A DNA stretch of 31,711 nucleotides from an uncultured Collinsella sp. (GCA_900755685.1 CAAEHI010000057.1:1-31711); one strand, 5' to 3'. Shown: positions 7,059-15,091, counted from the first letter of the stretch. The notes: a model not told the origin generated them from the letters alone. Translations and numbers: made by a program.

Positions 7059-8354
7059 ATGCTCGCCTTTTTACAAACCAACACACCCATCGTGATCTTC
7101 AACCAGATTGTCGTCACGCTGCTCACGGTCTGCTTTCTGTACCAGGTGGTCTTCTTTGTCATTGGCGCTCTTCGTGGCGAGGTCGCGCCTCCCAAGGCCA
7201 AAAAACTCCATCGCTATGCCTTTTTTATCGCGGCGCATAATGAGGAGGCCGTGATCGCCAACCTCGTTCGCTCCATCAAGGACCAGGATTATCCGTCCGA
7301 GCTCATCGAGGTTTTCGTGGTCGCCGATGCCTGCACCGACAACACGGCGCAGCTCGCGCGCGAGGCCGGTGCCATTGTTTACGAGCGCAATGACCTGGCC
7401 CGCAAGGGCAAGAGCTGGGTCATGGACTTTGGCTTCGACCGCATTCTCAACGAGTATCCCGACACGTTTGAGGGCTACTTTATCTTCGATGCCGACAACG
7501 TTATCTCCCGCGATTACGTTTCCAAGATGAATGATGCCTTTGACCAGGGCTTCCATGTGGTCACGAGCTATCGCAATTCCAAGAACTTCGGCAGCTCGTG
7601 GATCTCGGCTGCTAATGCCACGTGGTATCTACGCGAGGCGCGCTTCCTCAACAACGCGCGTAATATCTGCAAGACGTCCTGCGCTGTTTCGGGTTCGGGC
7701 TACCTCATCTCCGCCAGCGTTATCGAGGGCATGCACGGTTGGCAGTTCCACACGCTGACCGAGGACATTCAGTTCACCACGTTCTGCGCCATTCACGGCA
7801 TTCGCATTGGCTATGCGCCGGCGGAGTTCTTTGACGAACAACCCGTGACGTTTAAGGCGTCCTGGAAACAGCGCATGCGTTGGACCAAGGGCTTCTACCA
7901 GGTGTTCTTTACTTACGGTAAGCACCTGGTCAAGTCGACCTTCCGCTACCATCGCTTTGCCGCCTACGACATGTTCATGACGATCGCCCCGGGTATGCTG
8001 CTGTCGCTCATCTCGATGCTCGCCAATGCGACGTTCCTGATCGTGGGTGGACTCTCGCACGGCTTTTTGGCTACCGAAGTCGAGATGCAGGCCTGTGCCG
8101 CGTCGCTCATTATGACCTTCGCCATGATGTACCAGACCTTCTTTATCCTGGCGCTGCTCACGACTATCTTTGAGTACAAGCATATTCACTGCGCGCAAAA
8201 GTGGCGTCTGGTGACTAACCTGTTTACCTTCCCGATCTTTATGTTCAGCTATATCCCTATCACGGTGGCCGCGCTGTTCCTGAAGGTCGACTGGGTTCCT
8301 ACCCAGCATGCCGTAAACGTCACCCTCGACGAGGTCATGCAAGGCGCCAAATAA
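7059..8354 (+). CDS. Membrane family 2 glycosyltransferase (processive type)
   Basis: A 431-residue membrane glycosyltransferase. After one N-terminal helix (about 15-38) comes a GT-A domain with AAHNEE (58-63), the metal-binding DAD (144-146), the TED acid motif (Asp236) and QRMRW (271-275, the QxxRW of processive synthases). Three or four C-terminal helices follow. This arrangement matches hyaluronan synthase, cellulose synthase and poly-N-acetylglucosamine synthase-like enzymes, which couple sugar polymer synthesis to export. The sugar cannot be inferred. I chose ATG 7059 because GGGAG sits eight bases upstream; the frame also opens at TTG 7044. No partner polysaccharide genes are adjacent, and the gene ends in its own terminator. 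Confidence 0.88.
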   Translation: MLAFLQTNTPIVIFNQIVVTLLTVCFLYQVVFFVIGALRGEVAPPKAKKLHRYAFFIAAHNEEAVIANLVRSIKDQDYPSELIEVFVVADACTDNTAQLAREAGAIVYERNDLARKGKSWVMDFGFDRILNEYPDTFEGYFIFDADNVISRDYVSKMNDAFDQGFHVVTSYRNSKNFGSSWISAANATWYLREARFLNNARNICKTSCAVSGSGYLISASVIEGMHGWQFHTLTEDIQFTTFCAIHGIRIGYAPAEFFDEQPVTFKASWKQRMRWTKGFYQVFFTYGKHLVKSTFRYHRFAAYDMFMTIAPGMLLSLISMLANATFLIVGGLSHGFLATEVEMQACAASLIMTFAMMYQTFFILALLTTIFEYKHIHCAQKWRLVTNLFTFPIFMFSYIPITVAALFLKVDWVPTQHAVNVTLDEVMQGAK

Positions 8355-8362
8355 CCACCACC

Positions 8363-8411
8363 AAAACCACCGCAAAGGGGACCGGCACCTTTGTGATGGT
8401 TTTTGCTTTTG
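8363..8411 (+). terminator. Rho-independent terminator after the GT2 gene
   Basis: A 16-base stem (8363-8378 with 8388-8403, one mismatch and one G-U) is followed by TTTTTGCTTTT. It starts nine bases after the stop codon. Sequence and loop closely resemble the minus-strand terminator at 567-611. Confidence 0.85.
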
Positions 8412-8435
8412 CGATGCAGCTCGAGGAGGCACTCG

Positions 8436-8858
8436 ATGTTTTATATCCCGTTTTGGATTTGCATCTTTGCCGGCGCGGCGATTGATGCCCGTCAGCGACG
8501 TTTTCCCAATGAGCTTGCCGGTGCATGTGCCGTGGCGGCGTTGGCGGGCGTTTGGCTCGACCTCGGTTTGAACACAGCGCTTGACCACGCCGGTCTTGCG
8601 GTCATCGTCTATCTTGCTCTCGTGCTGACTGAGTCCCTCTGGCGTCGTCTTCGCCAAATCCCGGGCATCGGCATGGGGGATGCCAAGGCGCTCTTCGCGC
8701 TTTGCACGCTCGACCCTATGGGTGGCATCGTGGCATTTGCCGTCGCACTCCTGGCCCTGGCCCTCTCCTGCCTCTTCACAAAATCGCGCTCCCTGCCATT
8801 GCTCCCGTTTTTGGTGCCGATTTTTGCCATAATCGAGGTCGTGGGCTGCACTTTGTAA
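8436..8858 (+). CDS. Type IV prepilin peptidase (A24 family), short form
   Basis: A 140-residue polytopic aspartic protease of the TadV/CpaA/PilD-C type, which cleaves prepilin leader peptides on the cytosolic side of the membrane. The two catalytic aspartates are visible: Asp17 in AAIDARQRRFPNE and Asp82 in GMGDAK. Four to six hydrophobic segments surround them. The N-terminal methyltransferase domain of PilD is absent, as in TadV/CpaA. The start at ATG 8436 follows a strong GAGGAGG. The frame is open further upstream, but that part runs into the preceding terminator. No pilin, secretion ATPase or assembly gene lies nearby, so its substrate must be encoded elsewhere. Confidence 0.85.
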   Translation: MFYIPFWICIFAGAAIDARQRRFPNELAGACAVAALAGVWLDLGLNTALDHAGLAVIVYLALVLTESLWRRLRQIPGIGMGDAKALFALCTLDPMGGIVAFAVALLALALSCLFTKSRSLPLLPFLVPIFAIIEVVGCTL

Positions 8859-8889
8859 CCGATTGCGCATCCTTCTTAAGGAGCATGCC

Positions 8890-10137
8890 ATGGCAATTAA
8901 TCAAGAAACGGCCGTCATTAAGGCGCGCATGGACCGTATTCCCTCGGCGTTGTCGCCCGAACTTGTCGAGCGCATTGCCGCCGATCTTGCTTCGGGCTAT
9001 GTCAACCCGTATCGTTGCAACGACGATCAGGTCATTCGTCGTATTGATCGCGACGCCGACAAAGGTACGCTTATGCGTCCGGCGTTTATGCGCGATACCG
9101 AAAAGATACTTCATCTTCCGGCGTACACCCGTTATGCAGGTAAAACGCAGGTCTTTAGCTTCCGTAGCAATGACGATCTGTCACGCCGCGGTTTGCACGT
9201 GCAGCTTGTCTCGCGCATTGCGCGCGATATCGGTCGCGCCCTGGGGCTCAATTGCGATCTGATCGAGGCGATTGGCCTTGGCCACGACTTGGGACACACA
9301 CCTTTTGGTCATGCCGGAGAGCGCTTCCTCAACGATATCTATCATGAGCGTACGGGGCGTTATTTTTTCCATAACGTGCAGTCGGTCCGCGTGGTCGACG
9401 CGCTGTACGGCCGCAACGTGTCGCTCCAGACGCTCGACGGCGTGCTATGCCATAACGGCGAGTACGAGCAGCGTGTGTTTGAGCTCTCGGACATGGGCTC
9501 CTTTAACCAGTTTGACCAGACGGTTGAGGATTGCATTGCCACGGGCTATAGCGCAATTGGGCATCTGCGTCCCATGACGCTCGAGGGCTGCGTTGTTCGC
9601 ATCTCGGATATTCTTGCCTACGTCGGTCGTGACCGTCAGGATGCGATCGCGGCGGGCCTGCTGTCACCCGACGCTTTTGATGATGGCCGGGGCGGTGCCT
9701 ACAACAGTTGGATCCTTACGCATGCTTCCATCGATATCGTGGAGCATAGCTATGGTAAGCCGCGCATCGAGATGAGCGAGGACCTGTTTGAGGAAATTCG
9801 CCGAGCCAAGCGCGAGAACTACGAGAAGATCTATAGCAAGGGCGGTATCGAAGGCGATTCCGAGGCGGAGCTGCGCGAGGCGTTCGTAAAGCTCTACGAC
9901 CGTTGCCTGCGGGATCTAAACAGTGGCGACGAGTCCTCTTACATCTTTAAGCACCATATTTCGCGCATCGAGCAGCAGCTTTCCTACTACGATCGAGCCT
10001 ATGCCTGGCAGGACGACAAAGATCAAGCGGTGGTGGATTACATCGCGAGCATGACGGATGGCTATTTCTGCGAGCTCACGAGCAAGTTGTTCCCGGGATT
10101 GAAGTTTCCGCACCGTACCTATATTAACGAACGGTAG
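8890..10137 (+). CDS. dGTPase-like HD-superfamily triphosphohydrolase
   Basis: A 415-residue HD-domain protein related to deoxyguanosinetriphosphate triphosphohydrolase, which releases inorganic tripolyphosphate from dNTPs in the cytoplasm. The metal site reads His103 (RRGLHVQLV), His132-Asp133 (GHDLGHTPFGH) and Asp240 (VRISDILAY), in the order H...HD...D. A characteristic long helical C-terminal half follows. The start ATG 8890 follows AAGGAG. The usual RLTH before the first histidine is replaced by RRGLH, so substrate preference may differ. The end of the gene forms part of the LexA-type box controlling the next gene. Confidence 0.85.
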   Translation: MAINQETAVIKARMDRIPSALSPELVERIAADLASGYVNPYRCNDDQVIRRIDRDADKGTLMRPAFMRDTEKILHLPAYTRYAGKTQVFSFRSNDDLSRRGLHVQLVSRIARDIGRALGLNCDLIEAIGLGHDLGHTPFGHAGERFLNDIYHERTGRYFFHNVQSVRVVDALYGRNVSLQTLDGVLCHNGEYEQRVFELSDMGSFNQFDQTVEDCIATGYSAIGHLRPMTLEGCVVRISDILAYVGRDRQDAIAAGLLSPDAFDDGRGGAYNSWILTHASIDIVEHSYGKPRIEMSEDLFEEIRRAKRENYEKIYSKGGIEGDSEAELREAFVKLYDRCLRDLNSGDESSYIFKHHISRIEQQLSYYDRAYAWQDDKDQAVVDYIASMTDGYFCELTSKLFPGLKFPHRTYINER

Positions 10138-10142
10138 TTCGT
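10127..10142. promoter_or_regulatory. LexA/DinR-type SOS box upstream of rarA
   Basis: ACGAACGGTAGTTCGT is a perfect palindrome with core CGAAC-N4-GTTCG (10128-10141). This is the LexA binding consensus of Gram-positive and actinobacterial SOS systems. It includes the last codons and stop of the preceding gene and overlaps the expected -35 region of the rarA promoter. A third half-site, ACGAAC, lies at 10163-10168 near the predicted transcription start. Confidence 0.8.
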
Positions 10143-10158
10143 ATATATTCGGTATACT
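10130..10158 (+). promoter_or_regulatory. Promoter of rarA
   Basis: A good -10 hexamer TATACT lies at 10153-10158 in an AT-rich stretch. Counting 17 bases back puts the -35 within the LexA box (10130-10135, poor match). Transcription would begin near 10165, giving a short leader before the start codon. Confidence 0.55.
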
Positions 10159-10197
10159 GTTGACGAACAAAGCTTTTGATTGATGCATGGGATGGCT

Positions 10198-11547
10198 ATG
10201 GACGACCTTTTTTCTGTCTCGACGCGCGAGCGTTCCTTTAAAAATGCGCCGCTCGCGGTGCGCATGCGTCCCAATTCGCTCGACGAGTACGTGGGTCAGC
10301 AAAAGGCCGTCGGTAAGGGCTCGTGGCTGCGTGCCGCGATCGAGCACGACGTGCTTTCGAGCGTGATTCTGTACGGGCCTGCCGGTACGGGCAAGACGAC
10401 GCTGGCCCACATTATCGCCAACCATACCAAGAGCGAGTTTGTCGAGGTCAGCGCCGTCACGGGTACCGTGAAGGACCTGCGTCGCGTGATTGATGAGGCC
10501 AAGACGCGCCTGAATACGTACGACCGCCGTACCATTCTATTCATCGATGAGATTCACCGCTTCTCTAAGTCGCAGCAGGATGCCCTGCTGCATGCAGTTG
10601 AGAACCGTACCGTCATTATGATTGGCGCTACGACGGAGAACCCGTACTTCGAGGTCAACTCGGCACTGCTCTCACGTGGTCGCGTTGTGGAGCTTGAGCA
10701 TCTGAAGGATGAGGATATCGCCACGCTTATTGAACGTGCGCTTGAGGCACCGCAGGGCTTGAACGGTAAGTTCTCGGCCGATGAGGATACGGTCAAGACC
10801 ATCTGCACGCTGGCAGCGGGTGACGCTCGCTCGGCGCTCACGACGCTCGAGCTTGCGAGCGAGATTGCCGTCACGCGTCCTGATACCGAGGGAACGCCAG
10901 CGCCCGCGGCGGGGGAGCGCTATCCCATCACCGTGGATGACGTGAAGATTGCCAACCCGCGTCGCGGCTTTACGTATGACAAAAACGGCGACATGCACTA
11001 CGACATCATCAGTGCGTTCATCAAGTCCATGCGCGGCAGCGACCCCGATGCCACGATCTATTGGCTCGCGCGCATGATCGATGCTGGGGAGGATCCTAAG
11101 TTTATCGCTCGCCGTATTATGATTCACGCTTCTGAGGATGTTGGCAACGCCGACCCGCAGGCGCTTTTGGTAGCGCATGCCGCGTTTAAGTCTGCCGAGG
11201 TCATTGGCTATCCCGAGTGCCGCATTAACTTGGCTCAGGCTGCACTCTATGTGTGCTTGGCGCCAAAATCCAACGCGTGTGAGGCTTCGATCGATGCGGC
11301 GCTGGCCGATATCCATTCTAGTGGGCTTCGCGAGGTGCCGAGTTATCTGCGCGATCGCCATCGCCCGGGCAGCGATGAATACGGTGTGTATAAGTATCCA
11401 CATGATTATCCCGAAGGCTGGGTCGATCAGCGCTATTTGCCCGAAGGCTTGGAACGCGGTGCATTTTGGCAGCCTGCCGGCCGCGGTTGGGAAGAATGGC
11501 GCGTAGAGCAAAGTGAACGCGACCGCAGCGGGAATGCACCGAAGTAG
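10198..11547 (+). CDS. rarA: Replication-associated recombination protein A (RarA/MgsA) AAA+ ATPase
   Basis: A clamp-loader-like AAA+ ATPase that acts at stalled replication forks and single-stranded gaps. Walker A is GPAGTGKTT (60-68, Lys66), Walker B is ILFIDEIHRF, and sensor 1 lies in GATTENP. The C-terminal part (RGFTYDKNGDMHYD, IYWLARMIDAGEDP, RRIMIHASEDVG) is the conserved MgsA oligomerisation region. I give ATG 10198 (MDDLFS, the usual family start); in-frame ATGs at 10183 and 10192 are alternatives, and no site has a strong ribosome binding sequence. Length is about 450 residues, as expected. A perfect LexA-type box on its promoter implies SOS control. Confidence 0.95.
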   Translation: MDDLFSVSTRERSFKNAPLAVRMRPNSLDEYVGQQKAVGKGSWLRAAIEHDVLSSVILYGPAGTGKTTLAHIIANHTKSEFVEVSAVTGTVKDLRRVIDEAKTRLNTYDRRTILFIDEIHRFSKSQQDALLHAVENRTVIMIGATTENPYFEVNSALLSRGRVVELEHLKDEDIATLIERALEAPQGLNGKFSADEDTVKTICTLAAGDARSALTTLELASEIAVTRPDTEGTPAPAAGERYPITVDDVKIANPRRGFTYDKNGDMHYDIISAFIKSMRGSDPDATIYWLARMIDAGEDPKFIARRIMIHASEDVGNADPQALLVAHAAFKSAEVIGYPECRINLAQAALYVCLAPKSNACEASIDAALADIHSSGLREVPSYLRDRHRPGSDEYGVYKYPHDYPEGWVDQRYLPEGLERGAFWQPAGRGWEEWRVEQSERDRSGNAPK

Positions 11548-11647
11548 CTGCTGATAATTTTGTCCCACGTTGCTGCTAATGGCATGTTCGGTCCCCTTTG
11601 GGGTACCATGGAAAACGTCTGTATATCGATTCCTTTGGGAGGCTTGT

Positions 11648-12235
11648 ATGAGTCCCATTCAAATCGCCCTGCTGCTGCTCGCCGTTGCCGGCGTGTGGGC
11701 CATCGCTGAGCTCGCGCTTACCCTGCGCAAGACCCGCAATGTTGTCGACTCGCTCGATAAGACCGTGAACGACCTCAACAACACCATCGCCGAGGCTCAG
11801 CCTGTGGTGGCAAAGCTCGATGGCGCTGTCGATGAGCTTACGCCGGCGCTTGCCCAGATGGAGCCGCTGCTTAAGTCGAGCAAGACGGCAGTTGATGCCC
11901 TTACCTCCAATCTCGTAGAGGTCGAAGCCGTGGTTCGCGACATTTCCGAGGTTACGGGCAGCATGGCCGAGGCCAGCAATGCTGTGTCGAGCGTGACCGA
12001 CTCTGCCGCCGGTGCTGTGCAGAAGCTCTTCAATAAGGTGAAGGCTCCTGCAGCCGACGCCGATCGCAAGCTCGCCGCTGCCGCTGCGGAGGCCGAGCAG
12101 CCTACCGAGCGCGTCCTAATTGGCGAGGACGAGGCCGACGCGGGCGACGATGATGGTCAGAAGTCTGTATCCAAGCCGGCTCAGTATTACACCTATACGC
12201 CCGCCGAGACCTCTGAGGAGTCCTGCGATGAGTAG
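11648..12235 (+). CDS. Membrane-anchored coiled-coil protein (DUF948-like), first gene of sigma operon
   Basis: A 195-residue protein with one N-terminal helix (about residues 4-22, IALLLLAVAGVWAIAEL). A long heptad-like segment from about 28 to 130 follows (VVDSLDKTVNDLNNTIAEA and similar), then an acidic disordered tail. This architecture matches DUF948-type general-stress membrane proteins. ATG 11648 is preceded by GGGAGG; the frame is open further upstream but without a better start. Its last eight bases overlap the start of the anti-sigma-like gene, so the products are probably made in proportion. It could tether or signal to the sigma module from the membrane; that role is inference from position only. 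Confidence 0.7.
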   Translation: MSPIQIALLLLAVAGVWAIAELALTLRKTRNVVDSLDKTVNDLNNTIAEAQPVVAKLDGAVDELTPALAQMEPLLKSSKTAVDALTSNLVEVEAVVRDISEVTGSMAEASNAVSSVTDSAAGAVQKLFNKVKAPAADADRKLAAAAAEAEQPTERVLIGEDEADAGDDDGQKSVSKPAQYYTYTPAETSEESCDE

Positions 12236-12605
12236 CGAAGCAACCTGCCCTATCACGCTGACCGTTGCCGGTGACCCGCGTCTCGCTCGCCTTGTGCGCA
12301 TGACGGCAGCCAACGTTGGTGCCCTGTGCTCTATGTCTGTCGATCGCATCGAGGACATCCGCATGGCTGCTGAGGAGGCTTTCATCTTTGGTTGCACCGC
12401 GGTCGACTGCGATGACATCACCATCAAATTCGATGTCGATGAGACCCACGTTGGCATGACTATTACCTTTGGCGACCAGGCTACGGTCGATGAAGACGAC
12501 CAGGCTGCGGTGTATGCCGAGCTCATCCTCGCGAGCGTGTGCGACTCCTACGAAAAGACTACGGCGCCCCTGACGCTTTCCCTCGACCTCAAGGCGGATA
12601 TTTAA
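12228..12605 (+). CDS. RsbW-like anti-sigma factor homologue with degenerate ATP site
   Basis: A 125-residue protein encoded just before a SigB-type sigma factor, the normal place for the RsbW/SpoIIAB kinase. The fold pattern is recognisable: DRIEDIRMAAEEA (39-51) matches the N-box helix EDLKIAVSEA, and DDITIKFDVDETHVGMTI matches the following beta hairpin. The key residues differ. The Mg-binding Asn of EACTN is Phe54 (EAFIF), the DEG of the G1 box reads GDQ, and no glycine-rich G2 loop is present before LILASVCD. The family is usually about 140-160 residues. It may bind sigma without kinase activity. GAGGAG lies seven bases before ATG 12228. Confidence 0.7.
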   Translation: MSSEATCPITLTVAGDPRLARLVRMTAANVGALCSMSVDRIEDIRMAAEEAFIFGCTAVDCDDITIKFDVDETHVGMTITFGDQATVDEDDQAAVYAELILASVCDSYEKTTAPLTLSLDLKADI

Positions 12606-12606
12606 T

Positions 12607-13398
12607 ATGACCGAACGTTCCCGGAGCGGCAAGACCGCTTGGGACAAGGAGAAAACCCGCGAGCTGTTTCGTCGCTACAAGGAGACCGGTGATCCGGACG
12701 CCCGCGAACAGCTCGTCATGTCCCATATGAACCTGGTAAGGTTTCTTGCCAACAAATTTAAGAATCGCGGCGAGCCGCTCGACGACCTCATGCAGGTCGG
12801 CTATCTGGGTTTGCTCAAGGCTATCGACCGCTTTGACCCCGAGCGCGGACTCGAGTTCACGACGTTTGCGACACCCACTATCCTGGGCGAGATCAAACGC
12901 CATTTCCGCGACAAGGGCTGGAGCGTGCGCGTACCGCGTCGTCTGCAGGAGCTCTCGGCCAAGGTCAACCAGGCTACTGACAAACTTACCAACGAGCTGC
13001 AGCGTTCGCCCAAGGTTGAGGAGATCGCTGAGTATCTAGATGTGACTGTCGATGAGGTCCTCGAGGCTATGGAATCGTCTTCGGCCTATACCTCGGTGCC
13101 CATCGAGGCTCCTGGTGCGTCCGATTCCGACGATGCGCCCTCGATTCTCGACCGTTACGCCGACGATGACAACGAGCTCGACTTTACCGATGACCGCCTG
13201 GTGATCGAGGAAGCCATCCGCGATTTCTCGCCGCGCGAGCGCGAGGTGATCGAGCTGCGCTTTGTGAAGGGCATGACCCAGATCGAGATCGCCAAGAAGC
13301 TGGGTATTTCTCAGGTGCAGGTTTCGCGTCTGCTGCGCCGCACGCTTAAGAAGATTCAGGACAAGATCGACCCCGACGGAGTGATGATTCGTTCATGA
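12607..13398 (+). CDS. SigB/SigF/SigG-family RNA polymerase sigma factor
   Basis: A 263-residue alternative sigma factor of the B/F/G (group 3) class. Region 2 has DDLMQVGYLGLLKAIDRFDP and FATPTILGEIKRHFRD (about 60-100). Region 3 follows with VRVPRRLQEL and LQRSPKVEEIAEYLDV. An acidic linker SDSDDAPSILDRYADDDNE and region 4 with helix-turn-helix TQIEIAKKLGISQVQVSRLL complete it. Such factors direct general stress or sporulation regulons. No spore genes are in view, so stress is more likely. Its ATG is one base after the stop of the RsbW-like gene. Its stop overlaps the next start by four bases (ATGA), so all are translationally coupled. No RsbV-type antagonist is present. Confidence 0.93.
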   Translation: MTERSRSGKTAWDKEKTRELFRRYKETGDPDAREQLVMSHMNLVRFLANKFKNRGEPLDDLMQVGYLGLLKAIDRFDPERGLEFTTFATPTILGEIKRHFRDKGWSVRVPRRLQELSAKVNQATDKLTNELQRSPKVEEIAEYLDVTVDEVLEAMESSSAYTSVPIEAPGASDSDDAPSILDRYADDDNELDFTDDRLVIEEAIRDFSPREREVIELRFVKGMTQIEIAKKLGISQVQVSRLLRRTLKKIQDKIDPDGVMIRS

Positions 13399-14807
13399 GT
13401 GAACACCCCCAACAAACCGATCGCGTGCTGCGCGACACCCGCATTCTGACGCTTCGCATTTGGGCTGTTGTCGGCTGCATTGTCATCGCCGCTGTCATCT
13501 TTAACCTTATGGGCATCCTGGCGCCGGTTATCGAGTTTCTCGCTGTTGGTTCCATCATTGCCTTTGTGATGTCCCCGATCACCAACTGGCTCGAGCACCA
13601 TGGCGTGAATCGCGGCATCGGTTCGCTTATCGCGCTTATTGTTGTTGTTGCCGTGCTCGTCGGTGTCGTTTGCATCTTGTCGCCGATTCTCTTTGGTCAG
13701 ATCATGGAAGTCCTGAGCCGCCTGCCCGAGCAGCTTCGTGTTGCGGGTGGCGATCTCAATGAGATGATCTCGCATGCCAAGACGCTCAATAACACGCCGC
13801 TCAAGGAGTATTTGGACGATAATCTTTCGTCCCTGGTTGCCGTGGCATCGAAGTATGTGTCTCAGATCGCTGCCGAGCTTGGCCGCGGTGTGTTCCCGCT
13901 CATCACCAATACGGCCTCGCAGTTGTTCGTGATCTTCCTTGGTCTGGTGCTTGCCTACTGGATGGCCTGCGACTACCCTCGCATGCATCACGAGATTTGC
14001 ACCATCATCGGTCAGGAGAAGGAGACCTCGTACCGCTTTATGGTCGCCATCCTTTCTCGCTCTGTCGGCGGCTACATGCGCGGTATGGTCGTGACGTCCA
14101 TCTGCGGTGGTTTCCTCGCCTTTATCGGCTTCCTGATTATCGGCCATCCGTATGCGGCGCTCATGGCTATCTTCACTGGCATCATGCACTTGGTTCCGGT
14201 CGTCGGTCCCTGGGTGAGCGCGGCAATCGCCACGGTACTCGGCTTTATGTTCAGCCCCATGTTGGCGTTATGGACGCTCATCGTGACGATGGTCGCGCAA
14301 AACGTCACCGACAATGTGATTTCGCCTAAGGTCATGCAGAGCTCAGTGCAGGTGCATCCCATTATGAGCCTTACGGCTCTCGTTATTGGTTCGGCACTCA
14401 TGGGGCCCATCGGCATGATTACTGCCATCCCGCTTTGTGCGGCCCTCAAGGGCATCTTCGTGTACTACTTCGAGAATGAGACCGGCCGTCAGCTTGTGGC
14501 CTATGACGGAGCCGTGTTTAAGGGCACGCCGTACCGCGATGCCGATGGCAACCCGGTCGCCGCCTACGACGCGCTCGGCGACGACACCTTCATCTATGAG
14601 TCCGAGCTCATCGGTAACGAGACTGCGCCCGAGGCCAAGGCCATGCCCAAGCCCGAGCTCGATAATCCCTGGATTAAGCTCTCGGGCCTGCAACCCGATG
14701 CCACGGGCTTCTTCAAGAACCCCTTCGCCAAAGACGATGATTCCAACTCGGACGACGATACCAATACCGGCATCGACGGCTCCATGGACGATTCGGATTC
14801 TAAATAG
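13395..14807 (+). CDS. AI-2E-family membrane transporter (TqsA/PerM type)
   Basis: A 470-residue polytopic membrane protein with the hydrophobic pattern of the AI-2E/PerM family: two N-terminal helix pairs (about 20-60 and 75-100), a soluble helical insert (about 105-165), then a helix-rich C-terminal half. Family motifs include MAIFTGIMHLVPVVGPWVSA and QNVTDNVISPKVMQ. Members export diverse small molecules, and autoinducer-2 export is proven for few of them, so the substrate is unknown. The last 100 residues are a hydrophilic acidic tail ending in DDSNSDDDTN. ATG overlaps the sigma factor stop (ATGA), placing it in the stress-sigma operon. Confidence 0.85.
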   Translation: MSEHPQQTDRVLRDTRILTLRIWAVVGCIVIAAVIFNLMGILAPVIEFLAVGSIIAFVMSPITNWLEHHGVNRGIGSLIALIVVVAVLVGVVCILSPILFGQIMEVLSRLPEQLRVAGGDLNEMISHAKTLNNTPLKEYLDDNLSSLVAVASKYVSQIAAELGRGVFPLITNTASQLFVIFLGLVLAYWMACDYPRMHHEICTIIGQEKETSYRFMVAILSRSVGGYMRGMVVTSICGGFLAFIGFLIIGHPYAALMAIFTGIMHLVPVVGPWVSAAIATVLGFMFSPMLALWTLIVTMVAQNVTDNVISPKVMQSSVQVHPIMSLTALVIGSALMGPIGMITAIPLCAALKGIFVYYFENETGRQLVAYDGAVFKGTPYRDADGNPVAAYDALGDDTFIYESELIGNETAPEAKAMPKPELDNPWIKLSGLQPDATGFFKNPFAKDDDSNSDDDTNTGIDGSMDDSDSK

Positions 14808-14813
14808 GTTCTA

Positions 14814-15053
14814 TTAACGTTTCTTGAAGTTGTAAATGACAAGAAACGCGACCAAAGCGATTGATAAGGGGCCGGCTACATAGAAAAAGAGAACGTCAAT
14901 TGCGCGTAGAGTGTAATAAGCCTTATCGCCGGACATTACTGTATACAATACGTATCCAAATGATGGTTGGTTTGCGTACCAGCATGAGAAGGCTAAGAGC
15001 GCTAAAAGTGCTACAACCAGAAGTGCATTCAGGACAAATCGTTTGCTTTTCAT
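14814..15053 (-). CDS. Small two-helix membrane protein, unknown function
   Basis: A 79-residue minus-strand gene with ATG at 15053 nine bases after AAGGAG. It starts MKSKRF, then has a strong hydrophobic helix (about 8-26, ALLVVALLALLAFSCW) and a second one (about 52-72, IDVLFFYVAGPLSIALVAF). It ends in FKKR, so both termini are probably cytosolic. I do not recognise the family. It is convergent with the AI-2E gene, six bases from its stop. Base composition is more AT-rich than its neighbours, hinting at separate origin. The good start site, membrane pattern and TATAAT upstream make it a real gene. Confidence 0.72.
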   Translation of the reverse strand: MKSKRFVLNALLVVALLALLAFSCWYANQPSFGYVLYTVMSGDKAYYTLRAIDVLFFYVAGPLSIALVAFLVIYNFKKR

Positions 15054-15085
15054 CGATCGCTCCTTCCGGGTGAATCTTATATGCA

Positions 15086-15091
15086 ATTATA
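15086..15091 (-). promoter_or_regulatory. -10 element for the small membrane protein gene
   Basis: On the minus strand a perfect TATAAT lies 33 bases upstream of the start codon, in AT-rich DNA. No convincing -35 sits at the right distance. Confidence 0.5.

Noticed and set aside
11570..11647. 26-codon N-terminal extension of the DUF948-like protein
   Set aside because: The extension lacks a ribosome site and would bury the membrane helix; ATG 11648 has GGGAGG upstream.
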